A stretch of DNA of 64,000 nucleotides from JBCCGR01 sp039029195 (GTDB lineage Bacteria; Pseudomonadota; Alphaproteobacteria; Rhizobiales; Rhizobiaceae). The stretch lies in the NCBI GenBank assembly GCA_039029195.1, contig JBCCGR010000008.1, positions 65,679 through 129,678 of the forward strand, written 5' to 3'. Each line of letters begins with the position of its first letter. Positions within the stretch are counted from its first letter, which is position 1. The notes under the pieces were generated by a model that saw only the letters and a list, made by a program, of their open reading frames with translations, was not told the origin of the DNA and did no database searches. A program made the translations under genes and the position numbers. Below, piece after piece: positions 59,645 to 64,000 of the stretch.

Positions 59645-60538
59645 CTATTGCTTTTTGTGCATGTGCTCACGCCACACGATCATCAACCCACCACCAACGA
59701 TCAGGAACACGCCTGGTATCAGACGCCCAAACGGCGCTTCGTTGAAGATCAGCCAGCCAAGCACAAACGAGAATGGAATGCCGAAATACTCAAACGGTGA
59801 AAGGCTCGAAGGTTCGGCAAGACGATAGGCATAGACCAGACAGAACACAGCCGTTCCACCCGCTGCACCCATCGCAATCAGCAGGAGCCAGTGTTCCAGC
59901 GACGCCACGGTCTCGACGTTGCCAGTGAAGACAAGAAGCCCGACCGATCCGGCCAGCGCCCCCACAATGGAGTACATGTTGATGAGCGCGGTGGGTATCG
60001 ATTCATCGAACAGCCGGGACGACACGCTGACGCTAGCGTAGCACAGCGCTGCGCAGGCTGGCATAAACGCATAGAAGGTGAAGTCCGCGGCGTTGGGCCG
60101 AACGACCAGCAACACGCCAAGGAACCCGATTGCCACCGCTGCCCATCGCCACGGGCCGATGCGATGACCAAGGATGGGAATGGACAGGGCCGTTATGAAC
60201 AGCGGGCCAGAAAACGCGATGGTTGTCGCAACGGCAAAATCCAGATTGATGAGTCCCAGATAGAGGAACACCTGGGCACCAGCGACAATGAAGCCGCGCA
60301 GCAGCGCATGCTTCCACTGGCGAATGATGATCGGGCGACCAGAATCGATCCAATCCTTGGTCCACAGCAGGATCAGAATGGTCGGAGGGATGCCGAAAAT
60401 ATTGCGAAACACAGAGAGCTGCTGAACCGAATAGAAGGCCGTCAGATATTTGATGATGGCCGACATGATGTCGAAGAGCGCAATTGCGCTCAGGACCACG
60501 GCCACCGCCAGATAAAAATTTGAACTGCCTTTGCTCAA
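59645..60538 (-). CDS. EamA-family transporter (RhaT/DMT)
   Basis: A 297-residue membrane protein with about ten helices and two EamA halves (about 10-145 and 155-290), for example LRGFIVAGAQVFLYLGLINL, FSGPLFITALSIPILGHRIG and the second-half FEYFGIPFSFVLGWLIFNEA. It differs in sequence from the EamA protein at 310-1245. Substrate unknown. ATG 60538 is the start. It precedes the leuA leader and leuA on the same strand, but the strong -35 after its stop codon points to a separate leuA transcript. Confidence 0.86.
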   Translation of the reverse strand: MSKGSSNFYLAVAVVLSAIALFDIMSAIIKYLTAFYSVQQLSVFRNIFGIPPTILILLWTKDWIDSGRPIIIRQWKHALLRGFIVAGAQVFLYLGLINLDFAVATTIAFSGPLFITALSIPILGHRIGPWRWAAVAIGFLGVLLVVRPNAADFTFYAFMPACAALCYASVSVSSRLFDESIPTALINMYSIVGALAGSVGLLVFTGNVETVASLEHWLLLIAMGAAGGTAVFCLVYAYRLAEPSSLSPFEYFGIPFSFVLGWLIFNEAPFGRLIPGVFLIVGGGLMIVWREHMHKKQ

Positions 60539-60588
60539 AATACTGACCGCTCACCGCCCGTAAATCCGGCGTGTTTATCAGGCAAGCG

Positions 60589-61452
60589 CTAGCCGAACAA
60601 TGTCTTGAACTGGGAGATGCATTGCCGGAAACCGGCTTCAAAGTCTCCGTCGCCCGGATGGTAGACGCTTTCGAACGAAATCACGCCGTCATACCCATCT
60701 GCTCGCATGGCATCGGCGATGGGTTGAAACAGTGGCCCCAACTGACCCTCCCCCATCTTGCGAACTTCCAAAGTCGCGCGTGGGGTATCAACTTTCACAT
60801 CCTTGATGTGCACATGGCCGAGATATCCGTCCCGAACCTCATTGTAGCCATCGGGATAAGCAAGTTCGTGACACCAGCAATTGTTGGCAGAATCCCAAAG
60901 CACCTTCAGCGTGTCCTTGGCGTCGAGTTCATCAATCAAGCGCCGCGCCGTGTAATTGGAATTGACCATCGTGCCGTTGCCGGTTTCCACGACCAGTTGA
61001 ACACCCTCTTTGCGGGCGAGTTCAACCGCAGGTGCGATCAGCGGAGGCAGCGTGTCCCAGGCGCCCTTGGCGACATTCCAATTTTCTGCGCCGTTCAATC
61101 CCCACAGGATTTGCTCTTTCTTCGACGTCATGATGCGCACAAGTGGTGAACCCACAATGTGGGCCATGTCGATCACCCGCTTGAGCGCATCTATATGTTT
61201 GGAATGTGCCTCATCGCCTGGACGATTGGCGGTGGTGAGACCAGCAAAAATATGGCGCGACAGGCACGAAACGGGCTTGCCGCGATCACGCAGCAATTGA
61301 TCGATTTCTGCAATTTCCTGGGCCGTGTGGTCACCCACTTCCTTCTCGCCAACAAACTGAAGTTCGGCATATTCGAGATCAAATTCATCCATCACATCGA
61401 TGGCATGTTTCAAATCACGGCTGATGCCGTCGCAGATCACTCCAAGTTTCAT
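60589..61452 (-). CDS. TIM-barrel sugar isomerase/epimerase-like protein
   Basis: A 287-residue xylose isomerase-like TIM-barrel protein. It has MKLGVICDGISRDLKHAIDV, IRIMTSKKEQILWGLNGAENW-type segments, ELARKEGVQLVVETGNGTMV, LKVLWDSANNCWCHELAYPD with the HEL metal region, and HIKDVKVDTPRATLEVRKMG with the IKD motif. Metal-binding Glu, Asp and His are placed as in the family. GGGAGGAAC immediately upstream of ATG 61452 is a very strong ribosome site. It is followed by a HIBADH-type gene on the same strand; the two probably share a catabolic pathway of a hydroxy acid or sugar. Confidence 0.84.
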   Translation of the reverse strand: MKLGVICDGISRDLKHAIDVMDEFDLEYAELQFVGEKEVGDHTAQEIAEIDQLLRDRGKPVSCLSRHIFAGLTTANRPGDEAHSKHIDALKRVIDMAHIVGSPLVRIMTSKKEQILWGLNGAENWNVAKGAWDTLPPLIAPAVELARKEGVQLVVETGNGTMVNSNYTARRLIDELDAKDTLKVLWDSANNCWCHELAYPDGYNEVRDGYLGHVHIKDVKVDTPRATLEVRKMGEGQLGPLFQPIADAMRADGYDGVISFESVYHPGDGDFEAGFRQCISQFKTLFG

Positions 61453-61473
61453 CTTGTTCCTCCCCTGGTTTTC

Positions 61474-62361
61474 TCAGCGATGCAGTTCGGCGCCGACAAT
61501 CTCTTCAATCACTTTGGTGCAGATCCAATTGTCCCCGTTCGGATATTTCGCCTTCCCGGCATGGAATATCTGCATCGCCGCCGCGGCCGTGTGCAGCGGA
61601 ATGTTCAGTTCCTCTCCCAACCCCATCGCAATGGTGAGGTCTTTATGCATGGTGTTGATGTGGCTGCCGGTGCCCTCAAACTGGCGATCAATGATCTTTT
61701 GAAGCGCATTGTTCGTGATGCCCGACCCTGCGGATGATGTAGAGAACACATCCAGCAACACCTGCCCGGGTACGCCGGCTTTTGCTGCAAGGGCTGCTGC
61801 TTCAAACGTTGCGGAAAAGATGGAGCCGATCAGCGATTGCAAACAGGCTTTGACGGTCTGTCCGGCGCCTGCCTCACTCCCCACACGATGAATTGTAGCC
61901 GACACCGCTTCCATGACAGGAGTAAACTGATCAAGCACAGCATCATCCGCCGCCGCCATCATGGTCAGTGTGCCGCCCTGAGCGCCGGGAAAGCCACCGC
62001 TGACCGGTGTATCGATCAGATGAATTCCAGAACCTGCCATAGCAGCACCGATTTCGCGAGCCTCGCTCGGTTTGATGGTGGCGGTCAGAATGATCGCTGA
62101 ACCAGCAGCCAGGTTTTCAACAAGACCCTCCGGTCCAAACAGCACGGATTTCACCTGATCGCCATTCATCACCATGACGAACACGGCATCGGCATTTTCC
62201 GCGATCTGACGCACATTTTCAGCGGCTTTCCCGCCCATCTCGGAAAGCGCATTCATGCGCTCTTCGCTGAGATCAAGACCCGTGGTTTCAAACCCGTTCT
62301 TAATCAGGTTTTTGGCAATGCCTGAGCCCATATCGCCCAGACCAATAACGCCAGCTCGCAT
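61474..62361 (-). CDS. 3-Hydroxyisobutyrate dehydrogenase-type oxidoreductase
   Basis: A 295-residue NAD(P)-dependent beta-hydroxyacid dehydrogenase. The cofactor loop is IGLGDMGSGIAKNLIKNGF, then FVMVMNGDQVKSVLFGPEG, the substrate loop DTPVSGGFPGAQGGTLTMM, and the catalytic Lys in GAGQTVKACLQSL. Start ATG 62361 (MRAGVIGLG) with GGGAGG 11 bases upstream. The substrate may be 3-hydroxyisobutyrate, tartronate semialdehyde or a sugar acid. It is 21 bases from the isomerase gene and certainly in its operon. Confidence 0.88.
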   Translation of the reverse strand: MRAGVIGLGDMGSGIAKNLIKNGFETTGLDLSEERMNALSEMGGKAAENVRQIAENADAVFVMVMNGDQVKSVLFGPEGLVENLAAGSAIILTATIKPSEAREIGAAMAGSGIHLIDTPVSGGFPGAQGGTLTMMAAADDAVLDQFTPVMEAVSATIHRVGSEAGAGQTVKACLQSLIGSIFSATFEAAALAAKAGVPGQVLLDVFSTSSAGSGITNNALQKIIDRQFEGTGSHINTMHKDLTIAMGLGEELNIPLHTAAAAMQIFHAGKAKYPNGDNWICTKVIEEIVGAELHR

Positions 62362-62479
62362 GATCGAATCCTCCCAGAGTTCGTACATCGATCATGCAAC
62401 AGCCGGATCGATGATCATTTATCTGGGAGAGTTTCAGAAGCTCAGGACGTAAGCAATGTGATTGTTTGAATTGCCACAA

Positions 62480-63754
62480 TCATCCACGGGTCAGAACGAC
62501 AAAGTCCGTACCCTTGCCGGTTTCAGGCCCCAATCCGTGGTCCGATATGGCCAAAGAGGAACCATGGGTCAGGCGTTCCGAGATTTTCTTGCGAATGTCG
62601 GCGGGCACGTTCAAGCGGTCAAGCACGTTGGCGACCGGCTTTTCCTGTTTCATCACAAGAAACGATGAGGTCTCGGCTTTCTTCGATTTCTTATCTTTTT
62701 TCGAGAGCTTCGGCTGATCTTTGAGAGCAACCTTCAACCAGCTCGCAACTCCGGTTTTGGCGTCAAGACCAGCGACAGTGTAGAGGGCAGCACCAAGGCG
62801 TTCTTCCGGCTTTCTGATGATCATGGGCGCATCAAACAGAGGCTTGAACCCCTGTCGCACATAGATGTGGCCCGTTGGTGCTGCAGTTCCTGCAGTGACA
62901 CGATACAGTTCCGAAATCAGCTTTTTGGACACCGTGCCGGTTTCCTTCAGGCCAACGATCTTCTGGAACCGTTTGATCGCGCCTGCTGTTGTGGGTCCAA
63001 AGTACCCATCCACATCACCGGCCTTGTAACCAAGCTCATTCAACAGGCGTTGAACGTCGGCCATCAGCTCGTTTTCGGTGCGGCGGGTGATAAGTATGCG
63101 TAGCGGTTTTTCGGAATACTTCTTGGGCTCAGAGGCCTTGATGGGTGATCCGTTCCCGTCAGTCTCCGCCTTCGCAGTTGTCATGGCGTTGGTTCCACGC
63201 AGCAAGGTGGAGGTCGGCCCTGCAAAGGCTACTTTGGTGGCATCCCTTGGCTTAACTGGCTGGAACAGGGTCGGATGGCTGACCGGCACAGGTGCTGTCT
63301 CGGAGGAATTGATCACCACGTGCGCCCCGCGCTTTGTCAGCTTGTAGAGTTCTGGCGCAAAGCTGTTTGGAAGCCGCACGCAGCCATGCGATGCAGGATA
63401 GGCCGGAACGCTGTTGGATGCGTGGAGCGCGATGCCAGACCATGTCAGCCGCTGCATGAACGGCATGGGGGCATTGGAATAAATGTTCGACCGGTGAAAC
63501 TTTTTCTTCTCCAGAATGGAAAACACACCTGTCGGTGTGTCATTGCCGGATTTCCCCGTCGACACATTGCTTTGGGCGATCATATTGGTTCCCTGATAGA
63601 CCTTCAGGGACTGATCGGAAATCGAAACAATGACGTGCAGCGGCTGCGACTGTTTGGCGATTTCGTTGGATTGAACACTGTTTTCGGCAGCCATGCCCGC
63701 ACCCGCAGACAGGACCGCACTGATCAGCACCAGACTTCCAAGACGGTTTTTCAT
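62480..63754 (-). CDS. Periplasmic L,D-transpeptidase with peptidoglycan-binding domain
   Basis: A 424-residue exported protein. After a signal peptide (about 1-25, MKNRLGSLVLISAVLSAGAG) comes the YkuD L,D-transpeptidase domain, with the active-site Cys in SHGCVRLPN and the catalytic His in ALHASNSVPAYP. A peptidoglycan_binding_1 domain follows at about 270-330 (VQRLLNELGYKAGDVDGYFG). Such enzymes make 3-3 crosslinks in the cell wall or attach proteins to it; Rhizobiales use many of them. The C-terminal 100 residues are Lys/Pro-rich. The promoter region carries a perfect palindrome (63840-63853). Confidence 0.9.
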   Translation of the reverse strand: MKNRLGSLVLISAVLSAGAGMAAENSVQSNEIAKQSQPLHVIVSISDQSLKVYQGTNMIAQSNVSTGKSGNDTPTGVFSILEKKKFHRSNIYSNAPMPFMQRLTWSGIALHASNSVPAYPASHGCVRLPNSFAPELYKLTKRGAHVVINSSETAPVPVSHPTLFQPVKPRDATKVAFAGPTSTLLRGTNAMTTAKAETDGNGSPIKASEPKKYSEKPLRILITRRTENELMADVQRLLNELGYKAGDVDGYFGPTTAGAIKRFQKIVGLKETGTVSKKLISELYRVTAGTAAPTGHIYVRQGFKPLFDAPMIIRKPEERLGAALYTVAGLDAKTGVASWLKVALKDQPKLSKKDKKSKKAETSSFLVMKQEKPVANVLDRLNVPADIRKKISERLTHGSSLAISDHGLGPETGKGTDFVVLTRG

Positions 63755-63839
63755 CGCAACACCAAACAACGCAAATCGATTGGCCGCACCCTTAGCCCAG
63801 TTTAATTAAAAATATATGCAATTCAACACATTGCGGGCA

Positions 63840-63853
63840 GTTGGCGCGCCAAC
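63840..63853. promoter_or_regulatory. 14-bp palindrome in L,D-transpeptidase upstream DNA
   Basis: A perfect palindrome GTTGGCGCGCCAAC about 86 bases upstream of the L,D-transpeptidase start and 45 bases after the trpE(G) gene end. A possible -10-like TATATT lies between it and the start codon. It could be an operator of a dimeric regulator. Confidence 0.4.
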
Positions 63854-63897
63854 ATTGCTTTGCAGCAACAGTTTGAGGTTAACAAAGAGACAAATCT

Positions 63898-64000
63898 CTA
63901 GCTTCTCAGATGGGCCACCACATTTTCAATCATGCGCATGCCGGCATCGCCGCCCAGAGACATAATTGATTCGGGATGAAACTGAACCGCCGCGATGGGA
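63898..64000 (-). CDS. trpE(G): Anthranilate synthase glutamine amidotransferase end (fragment)
   Basis: The last 33 codons before the TAG stop at 63898-63900 are in the window; the rest is beyond position 64000. The C-terminal stretch AAVQFHPESIMSLGGDAG carries the His and Glu of the class I amidotransferase catalytic triad, followed by MRMIENVVAHLRS. This ending is typical of the fused TrpE(G) anthranilate synthase of Rhizobiales, which makes anthranilate from chorismate for tryptophan. Whether TrpE is fused cannot be seen from the fragment. Confidence 0.85.
   Translation of the reverse strand, partial: PIAAVQFHPESIMSLGGDAGMRMIENVVAHLRS

Noticed and set aside
59891..60523. A 210-codon plus-strand open frame across the EamA gene
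   Set aside because: Antisense to a clear membrane protein gene; its Arg/Asp/Gln-rich composition is what the complement of hydrophobic codons gives.
63887..63900. An AGAGA-CAAA-TCTCT hairpin at the trpE(G) end as a terminator
   Set aside because: The stem is only 5 bp, overlaps the stop codon and has only a short T-rich tail, so it is too weak to claim.

Overview
The window looks like chromosomal DNA of an alphaproteobacterium in the order Hyphomicrobiales (Rhizobiales). Evidence is gene content and order: separate petA-petB-petC followed by apt; the run lgt, NDUFAF7-type methyltransferase, pgeF, prs, rplY (long CTC-type L25), pth, ychF; UbiK, YbjN and proC together; a long LeuA; the C-terminal end of a TrpE(G)-like anthranilate synthase; and GANTC-rich intergenic DNA. 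I cannot name a genus. Almost all of the DNA is coding. I see no rRNA, tRNA, CRISPR array, insertion sequence or prophage.

Layout. 1-9.9 kb: fragment of an exported protein, an EamA exporter, a Spy/CpxP-like periplasmic protein with a two-component pair, an MBL hydrolase, a glycine-rich membrane protein, ilvE, then a MarR regulator, response regulator and histidine kinase, and galM. 9.9-13.5 kb (minus): csaA, proC, ybjN-like, ubiK and an acyltransferase. 13.7-24.6 kb: lgt to ychF, interrupted by a PAS-GGDEF-EAL protein on the opposite strand. 24.7-31.1 kb: AhpD-like protein, a membrane protein, a coupled MaoC pair, an AT-rich methyltransferase, apt, and the cytochrome bc1 operon petABC with a terminator. 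31.3-36.9 kb: two paralogous ABC exporters around a BASS transporter and a CoxG-like protein. 37-43.9 kb: trmL, a TetR/membrane-protein pair with a striking double operator, hemF, a GH25 lysozyme, CCA transferase, a Nudix CoA pyrophosphatase and DUF1285. 44.1-50.9 kb: a tightly packed operon of a MoxR ATPase and three proteins with VWA or VWA-like regions. 50.9-64 kb: GNAT, class III cyclase, glutathionyl-hydroquinone reductase-like protein, Nudix, phosphoesterase, YbaK-like deacylase, alpha/beta hydrolase, leuA with a leader-peptide attenuator, EamA exporter, TIM-barrel isomerase, HIBADH-type dehydrogenase, an L,D-transpeptidase and the end of trpE(G).

Most of the window is conserved housekeeping DNA. 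The most interesting items are: (1) the MoxR/DUF58/DUF4159/VWA operon, in which intact and degenerate metal-binding (MIDAS) motifs sit in different subunits; (2) a 32-codon leader peptide with five consecutive Leu codons before leuA, possibly translated from a leaderless RNA; (3) two 16-bp operators that are exact reverse complements between a TetR gene and a divergent membrane protein; (4) a pair of about 100-bp AGAGC...GCTCT dispersed repeats; (5) five GANTC sites within 156 bp; and (6) a GH25 lysozyme without a signal peptide. All functional calls come from reading motifs by eye; no database search was run.
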